Counted from the stretch's first letter, positions 10,031 through 21,748 are shown. The stretch is 64,000 nt of DNA from Castanea sativa (GCF_040712315.1 NC_134015.1:23065614-23129613); one strand, 5' to 3'. The notes: generated by a model from the sequence alone, not told the origin. Translations and numbers: made by a program.

Positions 10031-12118
10031 ATGTTTGAGACAATAGTGTCTTTGCCTAGTGATAGGGAGGAGAGGGAAATAGATGAGTATCATGGCGATA
10101 GTAACTCTAGTGGTGGTGACAGTGAGAGTTATAGTAGTGGTAGTAGTAGTAGTCGGGGGAACACCACAGACAAGCAATACTCGTCTGGAGTTCCTGGGGT
10201 TCCTCTAGAAGTCCTTCAAGAAGAGATGAGGACGAAGATGGCTTCTGGGTCGTCCGTTGGTTTGTCCACCAACGCCCTTTCATCTGCCTTTTCAAGTGAA
10301 AAGGAAACTTTATACTATTGTGCTGTAGGCATCCCTTCTAGGACGGATGAAAAGAAACTCAATTCCCTTAGGAGTTGGTACCAAATTTTGGATGATCTTA
10401 ACCCTCGTTTGGCTGTCCGTGGCGAATGGTGCTATACTTCTCATTTTGGAGTTGGCATATATGAGGCCTATCAGTTAGGGGGGCTTAGGTTGCATCTTAA
10501 TTCATTTGCTAGGGAAATACTTCATAGGTCAAGTATAGGCATAAACCAGCTCAACCCCAATGCATAGAGGCTCATTATATCCATGCAAACATTGTGGAGG
10601 GAAGTTTTTTGATGGGAACCGTCCTCTTATTGTGGATAAGTTCCTATATTGTTACAAACCCTCGAAGATAAGGCAATCCCTAAGCTTCTACCAATTTTTT
10701 GCTAGGGCTTTTAACTGTAGGTTGGTTAAGTCCCTCCCCACATTTGATAGAAGATGGAGGACAAAGTTTTTCTTCATCTCAGGGTATTGGGCTGGGAACC
10801 TTGTTGAGGTAGGCAGAGACCCATTTTTCTCCCTACATTGGTGAGATGGGTAATCTTCGTCCAGAGGGTATATTACTTTTCATTGCTCGTCTTACTTCCT
10901 TTGTTATATTTATCTAACTCTGTATTTTTTTTTTTTTTACAGTTGTAAGACGACCCTCCTTGAGCAAGTTTTATCTTGATCGCGTCCAACAGGCATGCTC
11001 ATTTGTAGATGGGACTTTTCATTCCTTAGTAACCCTTCGTTATTTAGCAACTTAGGGGCTTGGACCTGAACCAACTGAGGAAGCACTTGCTCATAAGCTT
11101 ACCACATGTAGACATGAGTTATTTACATTGTATCTTCACTGATTAATTCGACTAAACCCTAACACTTCTTTCTTCTTGTAGCGATGACAACCATGAAGGA
11201 GAACAAGGGGAAGGGTTTGGCAGATGAGGAAGCTGTCTGGGAAGGAGAGGACGTCCACTCTTAGCCTTGTCCAACTGGTGTAGAGAAAAGGAAGGTTCTA
11301 TCCAAAACCATAGATATGGGGAGTCTTCCTAGTCGCTAATGTAATAAAAAGCCAAGACATGGGTTGTTTAAACCTAAGGTCATCAAGGCTGGTTCTTTTG
11401 TCCTTCTTGCTCCTGCCAAACAGCCATCCACAGTACAAATCCTTGATGTGGACTTGTCCAATCCCCCTGAAGTCACCCCATCCAAACCTTCAAGTGGTAG
11501 CCTCATGACCCTTCTAAGGAGTGAAGGCCTTGCATGGGAGAGGTTTTAGTAGGTCGTGTCTGAAGATGATGTTGCCATTTGCTATGATACATCTGTGAAG
11601 GAGTTTAAACGATCTACAGTTCATGACCTCTTCAAGGTACCTCTTCAAGGAGTCTATATCTCTTCATACAGGCTATGACTAAGTTTATGGCGGGGTCTAG
11701 ACAAGCTTATGATATGGACAAGCAAAGGGTTAGGCTTGAGGCGAAAATTCACGATATGGAGAAGGAATCTAGTCGTTGAGCTGAGGTGAGGGCTAAGTTG
11801 GAGGATGAGGTGAAGGAGCTGAAGAACCTCGTCGAAGAGTTAAAATTAGATGCCGTTGAGAAGGATACTTGTCTTGACCATCTTCAAAAGAGAAGCAACA
11901 AGCTCTACACTCTTCTGGGTGAGACTAGAGAAGCAAACATCAGGGAGTTCAAGGCGTCTAGCGAATTCACTGACCTTTTGGACAAAAAACTATGCTGCTA
12001 GTTTTGAGGACTTTCGCATTAACGCCCTAGAACACTTCCATAGGGTGGATTTCAATCCATCAAACTTCGTGTTTCTACTGAGAGTTCTCCACTCCAAACG
12101 AGCTATGAAGACGTAAAT
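10031..12118 (+). pseudogene. Antisense ORF of the TAT element, multi-exon
   Basis: A plus-strand gene opposite to gag-pol, between integrase and the 3' LTR. Exon 1 starts MFETIVSLPSDREEREIDEY at 10031, with an acidic Ser-rich head, then a globular segment (LNSLRSWYQILDDLNPRLAV). A frame shift near 10560 leads to a second block (FYQFFARAFNCRLVKSLPTF) ending near 10844. A T-rich tract ending in ACAG at 10941 and another ending TTGTAG near 11181 look like acceptors. The 3' part (11690-12116) encodes a heptad-rich coiled coil (KLEDEVKELKNLVEELKLDA). Antisense ORFs of unknown role are known in TAT/Retand elements, and this is a broken copy. Confidence 0.7.
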
Positions 12119-12119
12119 A

Positions 12120-13085
12120 TTGAAGACAACAATTCCACTTAGCTTGTGAAGGATGACCCAAAGTCTAGGGGTATTGCCCTCAGTGGTTTATCTCCAAAAT
12201 GAAATATATATTTTTACTTGTTTCTTTGCTTTTTTCTTCTTTTTTAAGGGTCCATTGTTTTGCACCATTTTAAGTTTCTCTAAGTACATTAATGTGTCCA
12301 TGTTTAAGGACAAGTGTTTATACAATTGCCTTTCTTGGGCTTGATACATTAAAGGTTTTTGGACGATGGTCGTCTACTTTTTTATTTATGAACATATTTT
12401 CGTCCATGTTTGAATACTCATCCTTTTTTTTTTTTGCCAATTTTAATTCCAAGTGTCCTTCATCCATAGTTAGGACTTTATTTAGGATAGATGAATATTT
12501 TCCTTGTCCTTACCTGGAATTTTACTTGGCTATTTTTATTTTCGTCCATAGTTTGGATTACTCAGTGGATTGGACGTGTCTTCCATATAAAATGTGTATT
12601 GCATGCATACTTTTCTTCGTCCTTTATTTTTGGATGAGTGTACTAGGAGGTGCTTGTTCCTTCCCTTTGTACTTACGTTATTGCCTTAGGTTTTATGACA
12701 ATTTGCCTTTTCCTAGTTTAAGGATGGCTCAAGACAATACATCTCTACATCCAAAGATTTTAGACGTCTTTCATTTTTTATGGACGTTAGTTTTACAGAA
12801 TTATCAACACTTAAGTTATAATATTCAAAATGCTTTATATACAAGAGAACTTTGTACATAATATCGTCCATGGACATCATTTATGCAAGTACCTAGTTCT
12901 TTTTTTATGGAATTCAAATAACTTTATATACAAAAGGGCATTGTTCGTGACATCGTCCATAAACATGTGCTAGTAGCTAGTTCTTTTTTAGGGAATTCAA
13001 ATGCTAAGAAACATAACATACTACTAGAAAACATAAGTGCCAAAAGATAACATAAATAGACTACTAGTGATTGCTAGTAACCTTT
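12120..13085. other. TAT element spacer between antisense ORF and pol
   Basis: No convincing gene. A 189-codon plus-strand frame at 12292-12861 is rich in Phe, Tyr and Cys and looks like translated T-rich spacer. The recurrent word CGTCCA/TGGACG, seen throughout the element, appears many times here. Confidence 0.6.
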
Positions 13086-13089
13086 AGTC

Positions 13090-14010
13090 TCATCTATGCT
13101 GATCTTCCTAACGAGTCTTCTTCACTGGTAGTACTTCCTCAAGTGCTCCACATTCCACAGGTGCTCCATCTTTCGTCCACCCAAGACTTCCAAGTAGTAT
13201 GAACCTCATCTTTTGGAATTGATAACTCTATATGGTCCTTCCCAATTAGGATGAGATATCCAATGTTGAACTACCATGGCTTCACCAATGCGTCATGGTG
13301 CTTAGTCATTAGGTTTTTGTAATGTGCCACCCTCTGTTCTGCATCCATCCTTACCTCATCAATAAGGTCGAGGCTTAGATGAAACTGTTTCTCATTCTCC
13401 TCATTGTTATAGTAGGCTACCCTATAGCTAGTTAGACCAACCTTCGCGGTTATCACTGCATCACTTCCATATGCTAACTTAAAAGGAGTTTCTCCAATTG
13501 GAGTCCTTACTGTCGTCCTATATGCCCAAAGGACACTGGGTAATTCCTCCGGCCATATCCCTTTTGTCCTCTCAAGCTGAGTCTTGATGATCTTCAGTAG
13601 GAATTGGTTTGCAACTTTAGCTTGTCCATTAGCTTGGGGGTGGAAGGGTGAGAAGTAGTGATTCCTAATCCCTAATTGCTCGCAAAACCCTCTGAAGAGT
13701 GTATTGTCAAACTGGCATCCGTTGAAAGAGCACCTTGGGATTCTGAAATGACAGATAATGTTTTTCCAGACAAAGATTCTGACATTCTGCTCAGTAATTT
13801 TTGCCAATGGCTTTTCTTTCACCTATTTGGTAAAATAATCAATCCTTACCACCAAGAGCTTCATTTGTCTCATCCCCAAGGGACAAAGGATGTACAACCT
13901 CCACTGAGCAAAGGGCCAAGGGGCTACTATTAAGGTGAGGTACTTTGATGGTCATCTGGGTATGTTACTGTAGCGTTGACACTTGTCACACACTTTGATA
14001 TAAGTTTTGG
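13090..14010 (-). pseudogene. Gypsy integrase, TAT element
   Basis: A zinc-finger remnant (VCDKCQRY, about 13985) is followed by the catalytic core at 13271-13822: NGCQFDNTLFRGFCEQLGIR, HPQANGQAKVANQFLLKIIK and ELPSVLWAYRTTVRTP. The usual DNG of the core reads FNG, so a catalytic aspartate is lost. The C-terminal end near 13090-13270 still resembles the WEGPYRV and WNVEHLRKYYQ tail. Integrase inserts the cDNA into the host genome; this copy is inactive. Confidence 0.85.
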
Positions 14011-14399
14011 CATCTACTTGCATGGATGGCTAGTATTATCCTGCACGGACTATCTTATGGTCGAGGGATCTAGCCCCTGAATGATTTTCACATGCTCCTT
14101 CATGGACGTCCCTCAGGATGTAATGAGACTCTTCTAGAGTTAAACACCTCAAATAAGGCTGAGAGAAACCACTTTTATATAACACCTCATCCATAAAGAC
14201 AAACTTTGTTGTTGCTTTTACCCTTACCTTGCTTTATCCTCTAGGAGGAGCTCGTCTTTGAGATAAAACACGATTAAAGTGGTCCAGTTGGCTACTCTAT
14301 CTATCTGATTCACTTCTGGAATGTCAATGGGATGTACTGGACTTTAATTTGATCACTCACCATCTTGTCTACAGATGATGTCTTAGCTAGGACGTCAGC

Positions 14400-15060
14400 T
14401 TCCATATTATCTTCCCTCAGTATCTATTAAAATTGAGTTGTTTTAAAGCCTTTGATGCATTGCCTAACTTTGCTCAAATACTTTTTTATCCATTCTTCCT
14501 TAGTTTCACACATTCCATCCACTTGGCATATCACCAACTGTGAGTCTCCTTGAATGACGACTGAATCTACTCCAAGTGATTTGGCTAACTCCAAACCCTA
14601 AAGTAGGGCTTCATATTCGGCTTCGTTGTTGGTTGTCTGGAACTGTAGATGGACGGCATTCTCCAGATGATCCCTTTCTAGTGATTGTAAAACTATCCCA
14701 ATTCCTCCTACATGCTGTGTGGACGAATCATCCACATGGACGACCCACTACTTTGCCCCATGGTCTTCATTCTACTGATTATTGGCAGTGGTGAATTTGG
14801 CAATGAAGTCTGCAAGGACTTGAGCTTTTATTACTTCTCTTGGTCTATGTCGCACGTTAAATTCACTAAGTTCCACTGCCCATTGGATCAATCGTCCAAT
14901 GGCCTCCAGCTTATACATAGCTTTCTTCAACGGATGATCTATCAGGACGTTGATTACATGAGCTTGGAAATAAGGCCTAAGCTTTCTTGCTACTGTTATC
15001 AATGAAAATGCTAACTTTTCCATTAGCGAATATCATCCTTCAGCTTCTCTTAAAGCTTTG
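14400..15060 (-). pseudogene. RNase H and second archaeal-like RNase H of TAT pol
   Basis: 14772-15023 encodes the RT-associated RNase H tail, with SLITVARKLRPYFQAHVINV and LIDHPLKKAMYK, ending in FNVRHRPREVIKAQVLADFI. Below it (about 14400-14700) a degenerate second RNase H can be read: EYEALLQGLELAKSLGVDSV, then QGDSQLVICQVDG. A duplicated RNase H of this second type marks the TAT lineage among plant gypsy elements. Confidence 0.75.
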
Positions 15061-15243
15061 CTGGTGTAGTAGACGGGCTTCTGTACCTTTCCTTCTTGTC
15101 TGATTAAAGCTGAACTTACTACATGAGAGGACATCACTAGGTAGAGTTACAACTCTTCTCCTGGTTTGGATGGGCTCAGCAGCGGAGTTGAAGTGAGATA
15201 AGCCTTTAAGTCTTCAAATGCTTGTTGTTATTCATCCATCCAT

Positions 15244-16030
15244 TCAAATGCTTTCCTTAGTACTTTGAAAAAATGGTAAACATTTGTCAGCAGCTTTTGA
15301 AACAAACTTGTTAAAGGCAACTACTCGCCTAGTGAGGCTCTGGACGTCCTTGATATTCTTCGGGGGCTCCATATTCAAGATCACTTGGATTTTATCAGGG
15401 TTTTCTTCAATCCCTCTTTGTGAAACCATAAAACCAATGAATTTCCCTGATGCAACTCCAAAGGCACATTTGCTTGGATTTAACTTCATCTTATATCACC
15501 TAAGTGTGTTGAAGGTTTCTTGAAGGTCGTCCAGATGCTGCGCCTCCCTTGTGCTCTTGACCAACATGTTGTTCACGTATACTTCAATGTTTCGCCCAAT
15601 TTGTGGACAAAACATGTGGTTGACTAGCCTCTGATAGGTAGTTGTTGCATTTTTCAGACCAAATGACATTACTTGGTAACAAAACAAACCTTGACTTATG
15701 ATGAAGGATGTTTTCTCCTAGTCTACCTCATCCATCTTAATCTGGTTGTACTCTAAGAATGCATCCATGAAACTCAATAGTTAGTGTCCAGCTGTTAAGT
15801 CCACGAGCTGGTCAATGCATGGAAGAGGATAGCTATCCTTGGGGCACGCTTTGTTTAAATTTGTGAAGTCCACGCACATCCTCCATTTGCCATTAGCTTT
15901 TTTTTACCATCATTACATTAGCTAGCCAATTAGGGTAGTATACTTCTCAGACAAACTCTGCGGTGACTAACTTATGAACTTCTTCTTTGATGATATTATC
16001 TCGTTCTGGGGCAAACATTCTCTTCTTTTG
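15244..16030 (-). pseudogene. Gypsy reverse transcriptase, YVDD mutated to YVNN
   Basis: Minus-strand reading gives the gypsy RT fingers (ANGKWRMCVDFTNLNKACPKD near 15850-15910), the palm motif SFGLKNATTTYQRLVNHMF (15496-15687) and the thumb side (MKLNPSKCAFGVASGKFIGF, 15244-15489). The catalytic box, normally YVDDMLVKS, reads YVNNMLVKS, so both metal-binding aspartates are changed. Two in-frame stops lie near 15780 and 15720. This enzyme cannot copy RNA. Confidence 0.9.
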
Positions 16031-16288
16031 ACAGACAGGCTTGTAAGATAGGGACACATTTAAATGATGCGTAATCACACTTGGGACAATCCTAGGCATG
16101 TCTTCATGGCTCTAAGCAAAAACATCCGTGCTTTTTTTGAGGAATCCAACGAGATCCTACTTCGTCTTTTTTCCCATACTCGTCCCAATCCTGGTAAACT
16201 TCCAAGGGTTGGACTCGTCCAATGGTACATCTTCCAATACTTCAATTGGCTTAGCCAATATTCTTTCTTCAATGCTTATTGTATGCAT

Positions 16289-16798
16289 TTATTCGTCCAT
16301 GGCCAACATCACCAAGTAACACTCTCTAGAAGCTAGTTGGTCTCCTTGCACTTCCCCAATGTCATACTCTGTTGGGAACTTAATAGACAAGTGGAAAGTG
16401 GACATTGCAGCCCTCCAATTGTTCAAAGTTGGTCGTCTAATGATGACATTATACGAAGATGAATAATCCACAACAAGGAAATTCACTTCCTTATTAGTTT
16501 GCCATGGATAAGAGCCAACCAGGACTGGTAAGGAGATGGTGCTTACTAGTAGAACCTTCATTCTTTCAAATCCAATAAACAGCACACTCACTGGACGAAG
16601 TAACTCATTGTTAATCCTCATTTGCTGAAAGGCTAGATAGTATAGGATGTCTACTACACTTCCATTGTCTATTAATACCCTTTTGGTTGTATAATTGGCA
16701 ATCGCCAAAGTGATTACAATTGCATCATCATGAAGATGGTGTAGTCGTCTTGCATCTTCGTTAGTGAAAACAATGGCAGGCTCGTCTTCTCTGATCAT
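16289..16798 (-). pseudogene. Retropepsin-like aspartic protease, TAT element
   Basis: A 169-codon frame containing the active-site motif VLIDNGSVVDILYY (plant gypsy consensus DNGSSxDIL). It follows a segment typical of the gag-protease junction (HDDAIVITLAIANYTTKRV), with VIIRRPTLNNWRA further on, the usual GRPxLN(x)(L/W)xA motif with its glycine replaced. It would process the polyprotein. The catalytic Asp is retained but neighbouring frames are broken. Confidence 0.85.
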
Positions 16799-16807
16799 CC
16801 TTGGTGG

Positions 16808-18248
16808 TCATCCATATAATTGAACATTTTGGACTACTAGTAGGTAGGTCTTCTTGGCTTTGGACGAGCTTCTAGTTGATGGGCCTCCTACAATGATCCT
16901 TATTTCTCCAAGTGGTTGATGCACTGGTTCTTCTGCTTTGCCTTTCATTGGTTGCCTTTCATCCTTGTGTTCTTGTCCAAGGAAGTTTTTCAACTTCCCC
17001 TACTTAATAAGAACTTCAATTTGCTGCTTTAAGTCATAACACCCGTCTGCATCATGTCCAAGGTCTCGGTGAAAATAACAATACTTGCTTTTGTTCCACT
17101 TGCTAGGATCTCCTTTCATCCTCTTAGGTCATTTCAAGGACGGGTCATCGTTAATCTGCATCAATACTTAATCAAGTGAAGTATTCAGGGGAGTGTAATT
17201 GAAGTATCATCCCGAGGACGACCTGCCTTCTTACCTTCACGATCCCTTTTCTCCCTTACTTTGGCTTTCTTTAGACGAGAACCTGCTCTAGATGGTGTAG
17301 ATAACCATTTTCCAGTCGTTCACATTTCTTCTTTTTCTTAGCAATAATCGCGTCTTTTGCGTTCATGAAACTTTGGGTTGAATGTATCAACTCAACCATC
17401 GTTTACGGCTCTTGGTCGTACAGTTTATGGATGAACAAATCTAAGTTGACTCCATTGTAGAAGGCTGCCAAGAGGATCTTGTCATTTATCTCGTTCACCA
17501 ACAGGGCTTCTCTGTTAAAGAGACTAATAAAAGACCGTAGGCTCTCGTTCTCTCCTTGCTCTATGCTTAACAAACTAGACGAGGAACGCTTTTGCCTCTG
17601 GCCTCCAACAAAGTTGTTGATGAACAACTTAACTCCTGGAACGAAGTTATGGTATTTGGTGGTAGTTTACTAAGCCATACTCTAGCCGGGCCTTTTAACA
17701 TGGTAGGAAAGGCTCTACACATGATTTCATCTAGTACACTTTGAAGATGCATGGTTATCTTGAACGTGGCAATGTGATCACAAGGATCACCCGTCCCATC
17801 ATATGAGTCCAGGGTAGGCATTTTGAACTTGAAAGGCAGGGGTTTACTTGTAATGGATGCAATGAAGGGGGAATCAATCTTGTGGACAAGGTTATCCACG
17901 TGATTTGCTCTCCTCGTGGAGTCTCTCATCTCTTCCATGGCTCTTTTCATCTGATCCATCTCCCTCTCTAATTGTGGTATCCTACAAGTAACGGTACCTC
18001 TAGACTAATCTCTTGAGAGCATTGTTCTCAGCCCCTTCGTTCTCTGAATTTTGTCGTCGTTCTTCGCCACGTTGCTATTGATGCTGTCTATTAACTTCTC
18101 TAGTTAACTCCTAGTTTTGCTGTGTTAACTTTGCCATTGTAGCTTCCATGGATTGTAACTGTTTTTGGACGGTCATCAAGGGTGCAGGTGCACGGTTTGG
18201 GTGACTGGAGGTGTTCCCACTCTTCTGGTTTCCTGGACCGGTGGCCAT
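16808..18248 (-). pseudogene. gag of the TAT element
   Basis: The start is taken as the ATG at 18248, giving MATGPGNQKSGNTSS and then a coiled-coil-like stretch (VQKQLQSMEATMAKLTQQ) ending in an in-frame stop near 18110. The conserved capsid region follows at 17567-17959: FKMPTLDSYDGTGDPCDHIATF and then ARVWLSKLPPNTITSFQEL, the Retrotrans_gag signature. The next fragment (17403-17627) holds IEQGENESLRSFISLFNREAL. Intact, it forms the virus-like particle that packages element RNA. Stops and frame changes make it non-functional. Confidence 0.85.
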
Positions 18249-18345
18249 CGACCTAGTCAGAACTATGCAACCTTTTTGTCTTGGGAAGAAAAGAAGTTAG
18301 TACTTAGAAACTTTACTATCTCTGTTTCCCATAGATGACGCCAAC

Positions 18346-18932
18346 TAAAGATGCTCAAAAATCAGTAGGCTGGAATACTTTAGGCTATGGTGATGGTTGT
18401 AGGTCCTGAAAAGAAAGAAAAAACTATCAAGGGTGACCGGTGTAACCCGGCCAAGGACCCTCCGACGGTTAAGTTAGTTTTCTCTCTAAAACACAAGGAT
18501 GGGAAACTATGGATTGTAAAACTTACTTTGGGTGAATGAGATTTACTCCTTTTATAGAGAGTTAGAAGTGGGTCTACTTGTTCAGATCCATCACCATTAT
18601 GGGTGATTTGTGTGGTTAATGGAGAAAATGGGGTACATGGAGTGGATTACGGGGAATCCCCCCCACATTTTAGGAGTAGTGCATCATGGTCTGATTATAT
18701 GATGCCTTTTGAGTACTTTCTCGTAGAATATACTTAGTGTCCCTTGGTCGTCCATCCATGCCCTTGGGTCATGGACGACTATCTTGAAATTGGATGACTT
18801 TGTTACCTATGAATGAGTTGTATTTTCACCTATGATGCTTTCCCTAGATTTCTTTCCTCACAAAGCTTTCTGGACGTGGTCTGGTTATGGACAACCACTA
18901 TGGACGAGTTGACCTTAGATTGGCCCCTATTA
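18346..18932 (-). repeat. 5' LTR of the TAT element
   Basis: 587 bp, aligning end to end with 9040-9622. On the minus strand it contains a TATA box (CTATAAAA, about 18549-18556), the likely transcription start region. The terminal dinucleotides have decayed: the plus-strand ends read TA and TA where the partner LTR has TG and CA. Immediately inside lies GTTGGCGTCATCTATGGG on the minus strand, the position of the primer-binding site. Confidence 0.9.
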
Positions 18933-19030
18933 TCTTTAAAAACACATATAGAGCTTACATTTTGTTCATTTCTCTTTATTATTTTTGTAAGTATATGAAT
19001 TTTTTTTGTTGATATATATATATATATATA

Positions 19031-19971
19031 TGAAAGTTCGTTTAGACCCCTTGAACAGATTGTTTAACCTAATTTATTAACCAAGTGATTACTTAGCTTA
19101 ATTTTCAGATCCAGGTTAAATACAAATAAATCATATCATGCAAAGATGCGGAAAAGTAAATAACACCACGATATGATTACCTAGGAAAATCGATGAAACT
19201 AACCGTTTCAAGGTAAAAACCTAGGGAGGATTTGATATAGCTATCCTCAAAGTAAACCAAATCCACTATAAGAGAATCGTAGTTTTTACAAAAGATTTAA
19301 CCCTAAATCTAATGCTACCTCATGTAGTAACTTACTGACACGACCACGTGCAAGCTCTGAATCCACGAATTTCTTCTCTTCTTGGATTATCAGCAACACA
19401 AGCCGCCTTGCTTGTGACCTTGAGACTCCACTCAACGGTTTCAGATTACCTTCACTTGTTGATCTTGATGCAGCAACTAGTTCTACCAAACCTTAATTGA
19501 AGTTTTAGCTCTGGTAAATTCTCGTGTTGGGGGGACAAGACAATAGGCAATGGATTGATAAAGATCACCCGAGTTCAACTGATTAGGCTAAAAGGTACTG
19601 AACCTCTCCAATCTCACAAAGAGTAACACATAAGTCTTCTTCAGCACCTTCAATTCAAAACGTGGTTAAGGTTTCCCTTTTATATGTGTAGAGGTTTTAG
19701 TGAAACCCTAAATGTTTTCACTGGCTTGGGCCTATTTAAAATTCTATAGAAAAACTATGCCTACAATTTTCGATCAGTCGAAACTAATTCTCAATCGGCC
19801 AAGAAAGACAGAGCCTCACTTTTCTTTTCTGCAAACAACTGGATTTGAAAACTTGAAATACCCTTATTTAAGCATTGCCTACACACTTAGACTAGACATA
19901 TTTTTATCTCGGTTTGTCAACACAATACAATAATAATTCTAAATATTTAATTCTAAATCTTTAGAATTTAA

Positions 19972-19973
<2 letters not shown>
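19031..19973 (-). mobile_element. Candidate solo LTR of a retrotransposon
   Basis: About 943 bp starting TGAAAGTTCG and ending TTTAACA on the plus strand, i.e. TG...CA. On the minus strand it carries a TATA-like CATATAAAAGGG at about 19675-19686. No internal coding region is present. Both ends lie in (TA)n tracts, so a target duplication cannot be told from microsatellite. An alternative right end is the TCAACA at 19917-19922. Confidence 0.45.

Positions 19974-19975
<2 letters not shown>

Positions 19976-20020
<45 letters not shown>
19976..20020. repeat. (TA)n microsatellite
   Basis: Over 40 bp of perfect TA dinucleotides beside the candidate LTR. A shorter (TA)n at 19014-19030 sits at the other end. 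Confidence 0.9.
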
Positions 20021-20021
<1 letters not shown>

Positions 20022-20330
20022 CATATATAGGTGAGGTGCACAGGATATTGCACGTGTATATATATCATAATATTAGCCACAAAAAGTGAACAGAGAAAAA
20101 ACATTTAAATCATACGTTTGTGTGTAGTAACAGTGGTTATATTAGTAATTCTCAAATACATAATATAATCTAACATACACTTAAATCTCAAATTATGATA
20201 CTAAACTTAAAAAAAAAAAAAGAAAAAGAAAAAAAGAAGCCATCGTCCACAAGTGGAGAGCATGCATTGAGGCTAGTGGACAACTATTAAGATAACATCT
20301 AATTCAAAAAGCAGTTTGCAGTTTACAAAC
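20021..20330. other. Spacer downstream of PLATZ exons
   Basis: AT-rich, with an A-rich run near 20210-20236. No continuation of the PLATZ frame is visible. Confidence 0.6.
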
Positions 20331-20677
20331 CTGTATCCCGGAACAGTTGAAGAGGTTGCACAAGTCTTGCCGATTAATAACATCATTGTAAACGTATCTC
20401 CGAATCTTCAAGGGTATAAAACCACATACCAATCACATTCTTTAGTCAGGTTCCTCACAAAAGATGCAGATATAAGGAGAAGGGAATGAAAGAAATAGAC
20501 CTTAACATAATTGTGATGCATGTGTGCGGAAAGACAATTTGAACACAGAGACCGACGGCAATCTATGCAAAAGTGGTCCAAATCGTTCTTCTTCGCATCT
20601 TGATGCATGATGCAAGTACTGAAGTATATGCTGTTGCACATCTCATTTAGCCATGGAAGTATCCCAACGTAACTCAT
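20331..20677 (-). pseudogene. PLATZ zinc-binding transcription factor, two exons
   Basis: Two phase-compatible exons. Exon A (20501-20677, 59 codons) follows a TTTTTACAG acceptor and encodes LPWLNEM, then CIMHQDAKKN, FCIDC and LCSNCLSAHMHHN. These are the spaced Cys/His ligands of the PLATZ/B-box-like domain (PLATZ proteins bind AT-rich DNA and repress transcription). A 95-bp GT-AG intron (20406-20500) leads to exon B (20331-20405, 25 codons), IRRYVYNDVINRQDLCNLFN, ending at a GT donor. The next conserved PLATZ exon (xxYxINxAKVVFLNxRPQ) is not found; a candidate LTR and (TA)n lie there. The upstream first exon was also not found. Probably a gene remnant. Confidence 0.8.
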
Positions 20678-21689
20678 CTGTAAAAATCAAATGAGTAATT
20701 ATCTTCTTCTATGCTAGAATGTATATACTTCATCACAAAGGAAAAAAACTAAAAAAAAAAAAAACCTTACAGTTAATATTTGTCTCATTCTTAATTTACC
20801 GGAAAAGAATATGAAAAAAGTGAAACGAATTTCATGTACTAATAACTAATATAATGGCAATTTGATATAAACTGAAAGAAGAGAGATAGAGATGACGTTT
20901 TTGTACTTTATATATTGATGCATGATGTACATTTCTTGATTCATTAATAGTTTCTCTCCCAAAAGCTCTAAGGTTGGACCTTCTTTCAAAATTAATATAT
21001 AGATGTTGGGTTTGTGGAGGACGAGTTCCATGCCCACTTTATTAGATCCACTTATTTATTTATTTTTACCAATGAATTAGGTTTAATTGACAGTAAAATT
21101 TTACTATGTCAGCTTATAAAGATTGGGTAGGACTGCAATTTGTTTAGGGTGAGCTTTGAAATACAAGATCCCACATGTCCTGATTAGAGCTAGCTTACAA
21201 AGATACTGCTTGGTTGAGATTTTTTTGATTGTTTGTTTGTTTAGATAAGATACTTCGAAATGTATAGTTTACGCTCCATAATAATTTTCATTTCATTTAT
21301 TATTAAATCATATACCTTATATGATGTCAAAAAACTTTATTTAATTTAGTTAACTGGAATTTAAGTAATAAAAATTTTATGCTATGAAGGAATCTCTTCT
21401 TTTAAAACTCTACAAATTGGCTACAAGGACTTTTAGCCTTGTCTAGCCTTTTTTGAAGCTAGCGCTTTTTTAGTGAAAAATCATGCATGGTAACTTATAC
21501 ATTTTGAGCACAAATACTACGCTCAGTAAATTTTTTTCAACCGTACCTCTGTCCGTACCTCTGTTAGTTATGGGTACATTTAAAACAGAAACGTTTGCCT
21601 ATGGTTTTTCCAACCGTACCTGCCATGGTTACATTTAAAACAAAACCTGCTGTCATTTACTCCCTACACCACAAGTAACCTAGTAATTC

Positions 21690-21722
<33 letters not shown>

Positions 21723-21748
21723 TAGATAATTAGTCATTCTATTATGCA
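20678..21748. other. Intergenic stretch upstream of PLATZ exons
   Basis: No recognised gene. A 63-codon minus-strand frame at 20846-21037 (MGMELVLHKPN...) could be imagined as a leading exon but does not resemble PLATZ N-termini. Two near-identical GTACCTCTG-containing pieces lie near 21540-21565, and there is a long T-run at 21695-21720. Confidence 0.5.

Larger units (their letters stand above)
9040..18932 (-). mobile_element. Ty3/gypsy LTR retrotransposon, TAT/Retand type
   Basis: A 9.9-kb element on the minus strand, flanked by a perfect 5-bp duplication TCTTT (9035-9039 and 18933-18937). Order on the minus strand: 5' LTR, primer-binding region, gag, protease, reverse transcriptase, RNase H, a second (archaeal-like) RNase H, integrase, a long spacer holding an oppositely oriented ORF, a purine-rich tract and the 3' LTR. 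Two RNase H regions plus an antisense ORF between integrase and 3' LTR are known features of the TAT lineage. By hand alignment the LTRs differ at very roughly 8-9% of sites, so the insertion is old. All main ORFs are broken. Confidence 0.9.

Noticed and set aside
12292..12861. 189-codon plus-strand ORF
   Set aside because: Phe/Tyr/Cys-rich, no domain, lies in the retroelement spacer where T-rich DNA opens frames by chance.
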